A stretch of 64,000 nt of DNA from Sideroxydans lithotrophicus ES-1 (GCF_000025705.1 NC_013959.1:859063-923062), one strand, 5' to 3'; shown: positions 1 through 8,121, counted from the first letter of the stretch. The notes: generated by a model from the letters alone, not told the origin. Numbers and translations: made by a program.

Positions 1-679
1 CCTGAGTCCGCAGAATGTGGCGCACTTCCCTGGATAAAGACCAGGACAGCTTCCTTGCCTGGAAACCGATGGCGACGAAGTTGGCAATCCTGATTTTCGG
101 CTGCTTGGCGTAATTTTCCGCGCGCGCACGAAAGTCCTCCAGCGCCATCTCTACCTCCGGCGCAAATACGAACAGGTATTTCACGTTTTCGGACTGGTCC
201 AGTTCGGCACGTATTTCGTTCACGGTGGCCAGGTGTCCATACAGTCCGTGGTGAATCTTGGTGTAGAAGAAACGGCCGAACGTTCCGCTGGCGGATACGA
301 TCAGCATGCTGAGCATGGCTACTGCTGCATTCGGCGAGCCGTTGGGATGAAAGTACGGGATATAGACGTGGTACGTGGAATGAAAAATGATGGTCAAGGG
401 ACCAAGGATCCCCAATACCATATGCCACCGGAACCAGATTGGGAGTGGGCCCCAATTGTGGAAATACCTGACGCGCTTGCGCAACGGATAGAGCAACAAT
501 ACCAGCATCATGATGCCTCCAGCCAAACCCAGGTTATAACCCGTATCGAACATACGCTCGCCTGGTTTGAAAAGCGTTTGCGGGTACAACACAAAATAGC
601 CTGCAAACGTGATCAGACCCACAATGGCGATGAACACCAGCCACGGATCAACCCTGTGCTTTGAATATGTATTTTCCAT
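1..679 (-). CDS. Membrane protein, ferric-reductase-like, 3' part beyond window
   Basis: This minus-strand frame is open from an ATG at 679 to the left edge, about 226 residues without a stop, so the C-terminal part lies outside the window. Four hydrophobic segments are visible in the first ~150 residues. They carry histidines typical of b-haem membrane proteins: WFRWHMVLGILGP, then IIFHSTYH, then KIHHGLYGH. A soluble segment follows, with APEVEMALEDFRARAENY. The fold resembles ferric-reductase or cytochrome-b type membrane domains that are often fused to an oxidoreductase module, but the family is inferred. The reading frame itself is well supported by codon pattern and protein character. 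Confidence 0.7.
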   Translation of the reverse strand, partial: MENTYSKHRVDPWLVFIAIVGLITFAGYFVLYPQTLFKPGERMFDTGYNLGLAGGIMMLVLLLYPLRKRVRYFHNWGPLPIWFRWHMVLGILGPLTIIFHSTYHVYIPYFHPNGSPNAAVAMLSMLIVSASGTFGRFFYTKIHHGLYGHLATVNEIRAELDQSENVKYLFVFAPEVEMALEDFRARAENYAKQPKIRIANFVAIGFQARKLSWSLSREVRHILRTQ

Positions 680-1108
680 TTTTCAGAAGCTCGAGGCTCG
701 CACCTGTTATTGATGCCCGTGCCTGCTATCGGCGTATTGCCCCTGTGGTATACGATCGCGCGCAATGGTTCCCTGAAAATATTTTCCAGCCTGTCGGCGA
801 CAAGTACTCGCCAAGGGTGCAGTTGTTGATATTGCCGTGATGCTGCGACAAAGGTGGAGTCAAGACAATAAGTGATCTACCTGATTGACAGTGATAAACA
901 GGAAAATCAACATCATGGACTATATGGGTTGTTGCAGGAGTCTTCGTTGCGAAATGCGGGATTTCACGTATGTTTTTCAATGCGGTTCTTCAGGGAGATT
1001 TTGCTCTGAGTCAATTGGGCCAATTGCCAACTGGAACGGCGACATGCAATCGTTTCAGGCGCATCGTTACGTTCGTGAAAAGGCCGAGAACTATTTGATA
1101 TATCGGGA
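680..1108. other. Intergenic region, no gene recognised
   Basis: About 430 bases separate the truncated membrane gene from the cation-efflux gene. Short open frames exist on both strands, but none has a convincing ribosome binding site or protein-like composition. The stretch is AT-richer than its flanks and probably holds the divergent promoters of both neighbours. No clear -35/-10 pair could be fixed. Confidence 0.5.
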
Positions 1109-1735
1109 ATGGCAATGGCCGATTGTTGCAACGATAAATCATGCGAGATCGACGCACTCCGTGGCCGTCAAAGCGCAACGCTGAAGATCGTGCTCGCTAT
1201 CAATGCCGTCATGTTCATCGTCGAACTCACGGCAGGACTGCTCGGACACTCTGTCTCGCTGGTGGCGGATTCGCTGGACATGCTGGGTGACGCCCTGGTG
1301 TACGGGTTCAGCCTGTATGTTGTGGCGCGCGGCGCTGCCATGAAAGCCAGGTCAGCCTTGTTCAAGGGAATCATCATGGCGGGCTTCGGGTTGTTTGTTC
1401 TGGGACAGGCAGCCTACCGGATCGCCATTCCGCAAGTTCCTGTGTTTGAAACTATCGGCGTGATCGGTTTGCTGGCACTTGCTGCGAATGGAGTGTGTTT
1501 CTATCTGCTCTGGCGGCATCGTGCGGATGACATCAACATGAGTTCTGTCTGGCTGTGCTCGCGCAACGACATCATTGCAAACATCTCGGTATTGTTTGCC
1601 GCCGCTGGCGTGTGGCTCGCCCATGCCGGATGGCCGGATATTTTGGTCGGACTGGCGCTGGCAGTACTCTTTTTGCGCTCGGCAATGCATGTGCTGGAAC
1701 AGGCCATCAAGGAACTTCGAACCGCTAATGGCTAG
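1109..1735 (+). CDS. Cation diffusion facilitator family transporter
   Basis: 208 residues with about six hydrophobic segments, the size of a compact CDF (cation efflux) protein lacking the usual long cytoplasmic C-terminal domain. The first metal-site helix is HSVSLVADSLDMLGDA (residues ~47-62), matching the family pattern with two aspartates four apart. The second site is represented by SRNDIIANISV (~150-160). The N-terminus has a cysteine-rich tip, MADCCNDKSC, that could handle a thiophilic metal. CDF proteins exchange protons for divalent metals such as Zn, Co, Cd or Fe. The substrate cannot be read from the sequence. The start could be the ATG at 1109 or at 1115, and neither has a strong Shine-Dalgarno. 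Confidence 0.85.
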   Translation: MAMADCCNDKSCEIDALRGRQSATLKIVLAINAVMFIVELTAGLLGHSVSLVADSLDMLGDALVYGFSLYVVARGAAMKARSALFKGIIMAGFGLFVLGQAAYRIAIPQVPVFETIGVIGLLALAANGVCFYLLWRHRADDINMSSVWLCSRNDIIANISVLFAAAGVWLAHAGWPDILVGLALAVLFLRSAMHVLEQAIKELRTANG

Positions 1736-2015
1736 CTTGAACCAAATCGCCAGGCTCGGATAGTCGGCAGGGTCTCGCTCGAACTCCAGCCGAAGTTTTG
1801 TTATCGCGCAGGTGTACGTGACCGTCCCGAATCGAACCGATTTCAGCCTGGCTATATTCTCGACCGGCAAATTTTCCTGAATCGGTTGCAAGCAAATAAC
1901 AATTTGACAGTCATGGCTTTATAAGCCTAAAGTGATCATGGTTTTTTAACCCGGCACGTATCTACTATCGCCTGCGTGCTGTTTCAACTTCATTCAACTT
2001 GTTTTGGAGGCTTCC

Positions 2016-2099
2016 ATGATTGCTTTGCCACTCGTATTTGTTATGTCGCCATTTATCTTGTTGGTATTCATGATTCTTTTCGCTGGAAAAGCAAATTAA
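2016..2099 (+). CDS. 27-residue single-helix membrane protein
   Basis: A tiny frame starting MIALPLVFVMSP and ending FAGKAN, almost entirely hydrophobic, with a short basic tail, which gives one predicted transmembrane helix. A strong ribosome binding site (GGAGG at 2007-2011, five bases before the ATG) precedes it. A near-perfect intrinsic terminator follows 41 bases after the stop. Together these indicate a stand-alone expressed small gene. No family is recognised. Small single-helix proteins often act as accessory subunits of membrane complexes or as regulators, but no role is shown here. Confidence 0.6.
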   Translation: MIALPLVFVMSPFILLVFMILFAGKAN

Positions 2100-2140
2100 T
2101 TGATCTTCGGCTTACTTTAACCCGACAAACATATCTGGGC

Positions 2141-2168
2141 AGCTTGGCCACGGCCAAGCTTTTTTTTG
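2141..2168 (+). terminator. Rho-independent terminator
   Basis: AGCTTGGCC, a two-base loop and GGCCAAGCT form a perfect nine-base-pair stem followed by seven more Ts after the stem's last T. It closes the small gene at 2016-2099. Confidence 0.85.
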
Positions 2169-2362
2169 GGGGGGCCAGAATATCCTGTTGCGTGGCTGTT
2201 ATTCCTGTTCGATGCATGCCAGTTGATATTTGCTGATGCTGGCGTCCGGAATGCACTCAACTTCAGGCCTTCGATCCGCATTGCAATATTCTGTTCTGAT
2301 CAAACTTGAGTGCCCTTCTCGATTCAAAGCAGGCAATCGTTGTTTGGCAACTATCCGATTTG

Positions 2363-3151
2363 TCAGATCGGGCCGGTTAGGTAGAGACCGACCAGCCAGT
2401 CTGGGCTGGATGTCGACAGGCCCTTTGAGAGTTTTGCTGAAATCGATCTGGCTTCGTTGAACCCGTGCATGACATCAATGGCCACGTCGCGACGTCCTTC
2501 GATCCCCGGCCCCATGCTTTGTGCCACGTTCAAGGTCAATCCGGCTCTGGACCTCTCGTCGATCGTCTGTGCCATGCCAACAGAGCCGTAAGCTATGTTG
2601 TTGAAGGTATATCCGACGGGCACCCCGACCACTTTATAACCGATCGATGTATACAAGGTGCTGGTGGCATACGCATAGAACATATCGATCTGCGCGGCAT
2701 AATCGTTCTTGCCGGTACCCAATGACTTATTCTCGTTCGCGGTACCGAATTTCACACTGCCGACGAGATTCAGCGTCAGTTGTTCTTGCCCGTAGAGGTT
2801 GTATCCGGCTGTCGCAATCACGTCGCCCAGCCCGGATTGAGTCATGGTCGGGCTGCTGGTCGCAGTATTTGTCATCCTCCCGCTACCGCGACTGGCACCG
2901 CCAACCCCGGGTATCACCCCGCCGCCGCTGGTGACGCTGATGTATGGAACCGTGAGGCTGACGGCATATCGGGTGGTGGCATACCTGAGCATGAAGGGCA
3001 GATACAGGATGTCGGTTGAGGTCGCACCGCCGTATTTTCCGCTGCTGTATTCGGCGCCCCCGCTGATGGTCCATCCATCTTGCGCAGGGTATTGGTCTGC
3101 AGCGGCAGAAGGGAGAGAGACAAATGCCAACAGTAGCAACAATCGTTTCAT
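2363..3151 (-). CDS. Exported outer-membrane beta-barrel-like protein
   Basis: 262 residues. A signal peptide occupies residues 1-18 (MKRLLLLLAFVSLPSAAA). The mature part consists of alternating aromatic and small residues typical of beta-barrel strands: WTISGGAEYSSGKYGG, LPFMLRYATTRYAVSLTVPY, LTLNLVGSVKFG, and a C-terminal WLVGLYLTGPI. A glycine/serine-rich loop lies around residues 75-100. The overall look resembles transporter-like outer-membrane proteins such as the MetA/phenol-degradation family. The transported substrate is unknown. It is monocistronic, between the small gene terminator and the hemerythrin. Confidence 0.7.
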   Translation of the reverse strand: MKRLLLLLAFVSLPSAAADQYPAQDGWTISGGAEYSSGKYGGATSTDILYLPFMLRYATTRYAVSLTVPYISVTSGGGVIPGVGGASRGSGRMTNTATSSPTMTQSGLGDVIATAGYNLYGQEQLTLNLVGSVKFGTANENKSLGTGKNDYAAQIDMFYAYATSTLYTSIGYKVVGVPVGYTFNNIAYGSVGMAQTIDERSRAGLTLNVAQSMGPGIEGRRDVAIDVMHGFNEARSISAKLSKGLSTSSPDWLVGLYLTGPI

Positions 3152-3307
3152 AGCTTATCGACCTCGGGATTGGACAAGTCAGACGCGACCTGAATACGGC
3201 AGGTACGAGCCTGTTCGCTAATTAGATCGCAGATATCAACAATATTCCACTTTCATAGCTCAGGCCGTCGTCTGGGTCGATGTCTGGTGAGCGCTAACTT
3301 GGCATAC

Positions 3308-3826
3308 TTACCAGAGTTTCATTCGCCACCAGCGGCCAGTTTTCTCGACCATTTCCTTGAATGCCGCAGTCGCTTCCTGTTCCCAGGCTACCATCGAAAA
3401 CCCTGTTTTTCGCAACGATGAACTATATTTCTTGTCGCTGCCTTTTATGTGTTCCTTGAGCCATAACTTGAGGAAGTTCAGTAATTCAAAATGGATCGGC
3501 TTTTCTTCGACCAAGTATTTCCTGGTCAATTGATCCAGCCGTTCCAGCAACTTTTTGTGCTCCAGTTTGTGCGCTTCGAAATCCTCATAGCCTGCTTGCT
3601 GCATCAGTCTTTCTTCAAGCGAAAAATGTGTCTTTGTATAGCCAATCAAATCATCCAGGATGATGGCGATCTCTCTGTCGGCCTGTCGTTTGGATACGGC
3701 GATGAACAAGTGGTTGAGGATGCTGACCAATTCCTGATGCTGATTGTCGATGGTTTTTATATCGACGCTGTAGTCGGGCGACCATTTGAAAAACACTTCT
3801 TCATTTGATATGGCTAGTTCGGACAT
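3308..3826 (-). CDS. Bacteriohemerythrin
   Basis: 172 residues with the hemerythrin ligand pattern: WSPDYSVDIKTIDNQHQEL near the N-terminus, THFSLEERLM (His and Glu), FEAHKLEHKKL (two His) and KLWLKEHIKGSDKKY (His and Asp). These residues build a diiron site in a four-helix bundle that binds O2 reversibly. A C-terminal extension of about 40 residues, ending RWWRMKLW, is longer than usual and rich in Trp and basic residues. The start is backed by a strong site (GGGAGG, six bases before the ATG). A role in O2 storage, delivery or sensing is expected from the family. It is one of two hemerythrins in the window. Confidence 0.92.
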   Translation of the reverse strand: MSELAISNEEVFFKWSPDYSVDIKTIDNQHQELVSILNHLFIAVSKRQADREIAIILDDLIGYTKTHFSLEERLMQQAGYEDFEAHKLEHKKLLERLDQLTRKYLVEEKPIHFELLNFLKLWLKEHIKGSDKKYSSSLRKTGFSMVAWEQEATAAFKEMVEKTGRWWRMKLW

Positions 3827-4101
3827 CGCAACCTCCCTAAGTTATTGTTCAACAACGTATTGACTCACTTGTCATGCGACTTCTCATATTTCCTTGCAAA
3901 TGATATGTGTTAAATATATGTTAAATCTAGCCGATGCCACACATATTAACAATATGCCAAATGGCCTATATCTCAAGTGATAACCTGGCCGAATTCATTC
4001 GGCAATCCCATGAAACAAGGAGATGGGGGTATATGTGGTTTGTCTGGTTATTTCTGAGTAGATTGCTGGGGAACTTGGTGGAGGGAGTGGTCAGACAGTC
4101 T

Positions 4102-4833
4102 CTATTTTTTCCAGACCACTTCATCATTGACTACGTACGGTTCGCAACCGCCGGGTCGACTTTGCAATTGCTGCGTCACGAATTGATTCGAGCCGAATAT
4201 CGTGGAAAAAGAGCCATTCTGGCAAATCACAAAAGCGCGTGGACTGCTATGCGCAAGAAACTCCCTGTAGTGTTGACGTCCAACTCCGTCTATAAACGGA
4301 ACGGCATCTACGTCGTCGATTTCCACATCGCCACCAGCAGCCCTGTTTTCAATATTGCCCGACACAAGCGGTTGTTGCGGGGCGGATTCGCTGGTTTGAA
4401 TAACGACAGCTGGTTCAACATAGGTGGCTGGTGTCGCAGCAGTTGCGGTTGGAGTATTGCTGTCATGAGGAACAAGTGAATATGGGGTGCCGGCATTTGA
4501 CTTGTTGACGTGCTGGAACGCAAAAAAGACAGCAGCGGCGATGGCGATCAGGAACAGGAATCTTGTGGGCCAGGATCTGTCGGTATAAGCGTCCGAATAA
4601 TATATGAGGGAATTGTCACGGGCTATTTGCCGTTTCAGGCTCTGGTCATACTTGTCGCGTTGTCCCCGATCCGAAAGAACCAGGTATGCGTGCTGCACCA
4701 GCTTGAGGTCGTTTTGAGATTCCTGGTCTGCGGCATTCTGAAGTATTTTTTTTTGCGTCAGATAGGCCGCATCAATTCGTTCCGACGAAGCATTGTTATC
4801 CACGCGCAGAATGTCATATAGAGTCTTTTTCAT
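4102..4833 (-). CDS. J-domain-like membrane protein with degenerate HPD
   Basis: 243 residues. Residues 1-68 follow the J-domain pattern (LYDILRVDNNASSERIDAAYL... VQHAYLVLSDRGQRDKYD). The HPD tripeptide needed to stimulate Hsp70 ATPase is absent: the corresponding loop reads KKILQNAADQESQ. One transmembrane helix follows (RFLFLIAIAAAVFFAF, ~89-104), then a Thr/Ala/Pro-rich linker and a C-terminal periplasm-type domain with two cysteines (FVICQNGSF and PGGCEPYVV) that could pair. The protein is therefore probably anchored with its J-like part in the cytoplasm. Co-chaperone activity is doubtful without HPD. No family name is known to me for the C-terminal domain. Confidence 0.75.
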   Translation of the reverse strand: MKKTLYDILRVDNNASSERIDAAYLTQKKILQNAADQESQNDLKLVQHAYLVLSDRGQRDKYDQSLKRQIARDNSLIYYSDAYTDRSWPTRFLFLIAIAAAVFFAFQHVNKSNAGTPYSLVPHDSNTPTATAATPATYVEPAVVIQTSESAPQQPLVSGNIENRAAGGDVEIDDVDAVPFIDGVGRQHYREFLAHSSPRAFVICQNGSFSTIFGSNQFVTQQLQSRPGGCEPYVVNDEVVWKK

Positions 4834-5154
4834 TTTTCAACCAGTGATAGCCAGCAATTGGAGGAGAGGGTGCAAATTTGTTGTTGTACAGTAAATCAAT
4901 TTTGCTGTTCGACTTCCGAATCGGAAGTGAAGACATAAACTCGATGTGGGCAATCATGCTCCAGTAATTCGCCGTCTTCAATCTGTAAAAGTATCTAGAC
5001 CGGTATCTATATCTTTCGGATCTTTTGTATCTATATCTTTTTCATTTCAGTTGTGAAATGAACGGAAACGCTGAATGATCCTGGTTCGTGGATCGAGGCA
5101 GACACAGGGTTTGGCATGAATTCGATATGAGTTTCCTGAAGAGCCAGAGCGAGC
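4834..5154. other. Intergenic region with short direct repeat
   Basis: About 320 bases upstream of the J-like gene, with no convincing gene. It contains two nearby copies of GTATCTATATCTTT (around 5007 and 5028) separated by a few bases, in an AT-rich stretch. This could be promoter or regulator-binding DNA for the J-like gene. Confidence 0.45.
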
Positions 5155-5334
5155 TCAGCGATCGCCGTTTTTCAGAAAATGCGACTCGCATGGCAAGGTG
5201 TTGCAGGCGGGAATGCTCTTCAAATACAAGAGACACACGACGATCTCATCCCTTCTTTCCTTGATCATGTGCATGCAGTTCGCACAGCTTGGCGCAGGTG
5301 GCGTTTTGTGTTCATTCAACAATCGATTTTTCAT
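5155..5334 (-). CDS. Small cysteine-rich protein, unknown function
   Basis: 59 residues from the ATG at 5334. It contains SCANCMHMIKERRDEIVVC and later cysteines (IPACNTLPCESH), an arrangement of five cysteines that could bind zinc or an Fe-S cluster. GAGGAG lies 13 bases upstream of the ATG, somewhat far, so the exact start is uncertain. It lies 92 bases downstream of another small gene on the same strand, and the two may be cotranscribed. No family is recognised and expression is not proven. Confidence 0.45.
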   Translation of the reverse strand: MKNRLLNEHKTPPAPSCANCMHMIKERRDEIVVCLLYLKSIPACNTLPCESHFLKNGDR

Positions 5335-5426
5335 ATTGGTATCAATACTCCTCGAGTTGTGAATCAAATGCGTGCCCGGGTTCCTGCAGTGCATGCCGCA
5401 CAAAAGAATCAACTACAGTTGCGTGG

Positions 5427-5594
5427 CTATGAAAATGTAAGGTTGTCCAGCTGGATGCTCTTCTGCCAGCCCATGTCGCGAAGCAGCGAGCGCACTCGCT
5501 TGCGGTAATCATCCATTGCGATCTCGGAACTGATCAGCTGGAAATTCAACGACAGGATTTGTTCCCGGAAAAAGGCTAACTTGTTGCCCATCAT
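5427..5594 (-). CDS. 55-residue protein, unknown function
   Basis: A small frame starting MMGNKLAFFREQ, with the later stretch MDDYRKRVRSLLRDMGWQ, mostly amphipathic helix in character. The ribosome binding site is excellent (TAAGGAG, six bases before the ATG at 5594). The codon composition is ordinary for this genome. It has no hydrophobic segment or recognisable motif. It precedes the small cysteine-rich gene in the same direction and follows the SIR2/hemerythrin operon by about 230 bases. Family unknown. Confidence 0.6.
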   Translation of the reverse strand: MMGNKLAFFREQILSLNFQLISSEIAMDDYRKRVRSLLRDMGWQKSIQLDNLTFS

Positions 5595-5821
5595 GATCGC
5601 TCCTTAACTGAAGTCGTGTGGATTGCGCGAAATTGTCGAATGGCACGATAGCGAGGTTGGCTTAACTGACGCTTAAGGCATCACGGGGGCAGGTTTCGAT
5701 GTGCATCGGAATGGGCTGAGTGTACAGTCCAGGGCCGCATGCCTGCGCAACCTGGCGGGCAGTTTGGGTGCGGATCGGCTGTCTTTGTTGTTGCCGCTGC
5801 TATCCGTTGCGGGCAAGCAGG

Positions 5822-6217
5822 CTAGGGTTTCTTCAGATGCATCCCCAGTGCAGTGTCCATCATCGCCAGATGTGTGTCGAACCACTCCGGCAACCCTTCC
5901 TTCACATAGGCGCGCACCAGCGGCAATCGCCCACGCTTGAGGCTGCGGTTGAGTTGTTGCAGTTCGCCCAGCACGCGGTGGTGTTCGCTTTCATGCACAC
6001 CCAGTCCCTGATATCTGGATTCACGCATCAGCTTGCCTTCAGCGATGAAGTGCTCGCGGGTGTGGGCGACCAGCGTCTGGAACAATGCCGGGAACTCTGC
6101 ATCGCTGGCAGAGATGAGTGCGGCCACCTGGGTGATGAAGTCGCGATGTACGCCGTCGATCTCAGCCATGCCCAGTGTGTGGCGCGCATCATCCCATTTT
6201 GCCTGATGCTTGCTCAT
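5822..6217 (-). CDS. Bacteriohemerythrin (nif-neighbour)
   Basis: 131 residues. Hemerythrin ligands are visible in order: IDGVHRDF (His24), HTREHFIAEGKLM (His and Glu), VHESEHHRVL (His residues) and FDTHLAMMD (His and Asp). A diiron O2-binding four-helix bundle is therefore expected. Its ATG overlaps the stop of the SIR2-like gene (ATGA), so the two are translationally coupled. They share a sigma54-type promoter at 7113-7127. The first Trp of the classical N-terminal motif is kept (AKWDD). In this context an oxygen-sensing or oxygen-scavenging job protecting nitrogenase is a reasonable inference, not shown. Confidence 0.88.
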   Translation of the reverse strand: MSKHQAKWDDARHTLGMAEIDGVHRDFITQVAALISASDAEFPALFQTLVAHTREHFIAEGKLMRESRYQGLGVHESEHHRVLGELQQLNRSLKRGRLPLVRAYVKEGLPEWFDTHLAMMDTALGMHLKKP

Positions 6218-7074
6218 GCCGCCGCGAGGCTGCCGTTCCAGTTTTGCGCGGCGGTGAGGAATTCGGCGATATCGGCATTGACGATTTCGATGCCCATCTT
6301 GCCAAGGTAGCGCTTCTCCTTGTCGGTCGGGTGCGGGATCAGCGCCCAGCCCGCGGGTTTGTCCGCGCCGAAGATGATATCGGAGAACACCATGCGGTCG
6401 GTGTCGCGGTTCAGGCGCATGCCGAGCAGCAAGTAGCGTTTGTTCTGGCGCAGACGTTTGACGAAGGAAGGGATGGCGAAGCCGCCCATCAGTTCGGTGA
6501 TGTAATCGACGAAATCGGCATCCGAGGCGATGTAGTTCGATTCCGGCAACGGTGTGCCCAGCGGCTTGAACAGGATGGGCAGGCTGGTATCCACGGCTTC
6601 CTGTTCGATGGCGGAATAACTCGTGCCGTCGTATTTGAATATCTTGAAGCGATACTCCTTGCCGGCCAGGCGCGCGATGCCGACGATCAAGGTGTGTGGC
6701 GTGGATGCATACTGTTTCTGCAGTTGCGTATCGCGATTGGCGTCGATGAGGTAGGGCAGCTTCTGCTGTGCCAGCCAGGCGTGCAACGCGGAAGTGCTCC
6801 ACTGCGTATCGCGATAGGTGGCGTCGAGGAATTTGTTGACCGCGCTGCGGCCGCGCTTCAGTTCCACGTTCATCGCCGCACGCGGAAATTCGAACATCAG
6901 CTTGGGGGCCATCGGTTGACCGTTGTTCATGGCGATGATCAGGCTGTCGCTGTCTGCCGGGATGGCCTTGCCGGTGGCCGGATCGATCACGCCGTCAAGT
7001 GCGCCCGCGCCTAGATAAGGGACGACGCTGCCGTCGGACAGGCCGCTAAAGATGTTTTCAAATGTTGTGCTCAT
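6214..7074 (-). CDS. SIR2-like NAD-binding domain protein
   Basis: 286 residues from the ATG at 7074, chosen because AGAGGAG lies just upstream. The open frame continues 38 codons further but without protein character. The N-terminal SVVPYLGAGALDG is the SIR2 nucleotide-binding turn. The second half reads like SIR2_2 proteins: ILFKPLGTPLPESNYIAS, then DADFVDYITELMGG, then RYLLLGMRLNRDTDRMVFSDIIF. Such proteins bind NAD and act as deacylases or NADases. It is coupled to a hemerythrin and placed about 5 kb from draT, another NAD-using enzyme. A role linking NAD, oxygen and nitrogenase control is inferred. The catalytic His cannot be assigned with certainty. Confidence 0.75.
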   Translation of the reverse strand: MSTTFENIFSGLSDGSVVPYLGAGALDGVIDPATGKAIPADSDSLIIAMNNGQPMAPKLMFEFPRAAMNVELKRGRSAVNKFLDATYRDTQWSTSALHAWLAQQKLPYLIDANRDTQLQKQYASTPHTLIVGIARLAGKEYRFKIFKYDGTSYSAIEQEAVDTSLPILFKPLGTPLPESNYIASDADFVDYITELMGGFAIPSFVKRLRQNKRYLLLGMRLNRDTDRMVFSDIIFGADKPAGWALIPHPTDKEKRYLGKMGIEIVNADIAEFLTAAQNWNGSLAAA

Positions 7075-7112
7075 GCGATGACTCCTCTTGGTGATTGTTG
7101 AGCAGATCATTC

Positions 7113-7127
7113 GCAATAAACGGGCCA
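7113..7127 (-). promoter_or_regulatory. Sigma54-type promoter of SIR2/hemerythrin operon
   Basis: On the minus strand the sequence reads TGGCCC-N5-TTGC, with GG and GC ten bases apart as required for sigma54. It deviates from TGGCAC-N5-TTGC at one -24 position. It sits about 40 bases upstream of the ATG at 7074. GCGACA and TGTCGC half-sites lie nearby (about 7163-7206), but no perfect TGT-N10-ACA site was found. Confidence 0.55.
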
Positions 7128-7237
7128 GCGTGCTTTTCCAGCAATGGCGCGGGTTACCGCGGTAAGGGTGTTGGAGCAAATGCGACAAAATGGAAATTCA
7201 TGTCGCACAAGGGTATGGGGGTAGGGCGTTTATGCGC

Positions 7238-8002
7238 TTAAAGTTCGAACACGTGCCCGCGCTGCAGCATCTGCGGCTTGAATTCGCCAGCTGCCTGCAG
7301 CACTTCGCGCATGGTCGCTTGCTCGTGTCCGACTTCCATGTGCACGATGAACAGCTCCACTGGCCGCTGCAGCAGACGCCGTCCCTGTGCCAGCAGCTCC
7401 GCCGTATTGTGGCCCGAGCGCTGCGCACCGGCGGCATTGTCGTTGCGGAAGGTGTTTTCGATCAGCAGATATCTCAGGTTGTCGATGCGGTTCAGCTCCT
7501 GCCAGAAATCCGCGCAGAAGGTGGTGTCGGCGCTATATACCCAGCTTGCCGTGCCGTTGTCGACCCGGTAGGCGATACAGGGGACAGAATGGCTGGCGGG
7601 CAGTGCCGTGATGCGCCGTCCGTCCAGTTCCGCAGTCTCGCCCAGCCGGATCGGGTGAAAACGGATATAGGGGAGTTCCGGCGCTGGCAGCATGGTGTAA
7701 TCCGGCCATAACTGGTTGTTGAACATGTGTTGCCTGAGCGTGGCTATGGTCTCCGGCAGGGCGTATACGGACAGCGGCGTCTTGCGGAAACTTCCCGCCG
7801 CATCGGCCAGCATCGGCAGGAAAGCGCAGTGGTCCAGATGCGAGTGGGTGAGGAACACGGCATCGATGGCGATGGCCTGTTCCAGGCGCAGGTCGCCTGC
7901 GCCTGAACCCGCGTCGATCAGGATGTCTTCATCCACCATATAGCAGGTGGTGCGCAGGTCGCCCGTGATGCTGCCGTTGCAACCCAGGGTAGTGATTCGC
8001 AT
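7238..8002 (-). CDS. Metallo-beta-lactamase fold hydrolase (class II cAMP phosphodiesterase-like)
   Basis: 254 residues from the ATG at 8002, supported by GGGAGG upstream. The zinc motif THSHLDH is at ~72-78. Downstream metal ligands are suggested by ASHSVPC and IVHMEVGH, and ADTTF is the usual Asp position. The N-terminus MRITTLGCNGSITGDLRTTCYMVD, with the length and the spread of motifs, resembles class II cyclic-nucleotide phosphodiesterases rather than drug-hydrolysing lactamases. Cyclic-nucleotide or another phosphodiester hydrolysis in the cytoplasm is likely. It is divergent from the PAS-GGDEF-EAL gene across a palindromic operator. Confidence 0.8.
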   Translation of the reverse strand: MRITTLGCNGSITGDLRTTCYMVDEDILIDAGSGAGDLRLEQAIAIDAVFLTHSHLDHCAFLPMLADAAGSFRKTPLSVYALPETIATLRQHMFNNQLWPDYTMLPAPELPYIRFHPIRLGETAELDGRRITALPASHSVPCIAYRVDNGTASWVYSADTTFCADFWQELNRIDNLRYLLIENTFRNDNAAGAQRSGHNTAELLAQGRRLLQRPVELFIVHMEVGHEQATMREVLQAAGEFKPQMLQRGHVFEL

Positions 8003-8093
8003 GGCGCCCTCCCATTCGGTTCGGATATTAGGCGATACGCTATACAGCCTACAAGCCCTGCGATTGAAGCAATGCGGCGGCCATAAATTTTGC

Positions 8094-8121
8094 TTGTGGC
8101 AAATAACCATGTTTGCCACAA
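8094..8121. promoter_or_regulatory. Perfect palindrome, probable operator
   Basis: TTGTGGCAAA, eight bases, TTTGCCACAA: a perfect ten-base inverted repeat in the 185-base divergent promoter region between the metallo-hydrolase and the PAS-GGDEF-EAL gene. The placement and symmetry suggest a dimeric regulator controlling one or both genes. The regulator is unknown. Confidence 0.55.

Noticed and set aside
1352-1891. 179-codon minus-strand frame antisense to the cation-efflux gene
   Set aside because: Most of it mirrors the CDF coding sequence and has shadow-type composition. It has no ribosome binding site and no family pattern.
3934-4479. 181-codon plus-strand frame overlapping the J-like gene
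   Set aside because: It runs antisense to the J-domain protein for most of its length. The upstream part looks hydrophobic but lacks a ribosome binding site.
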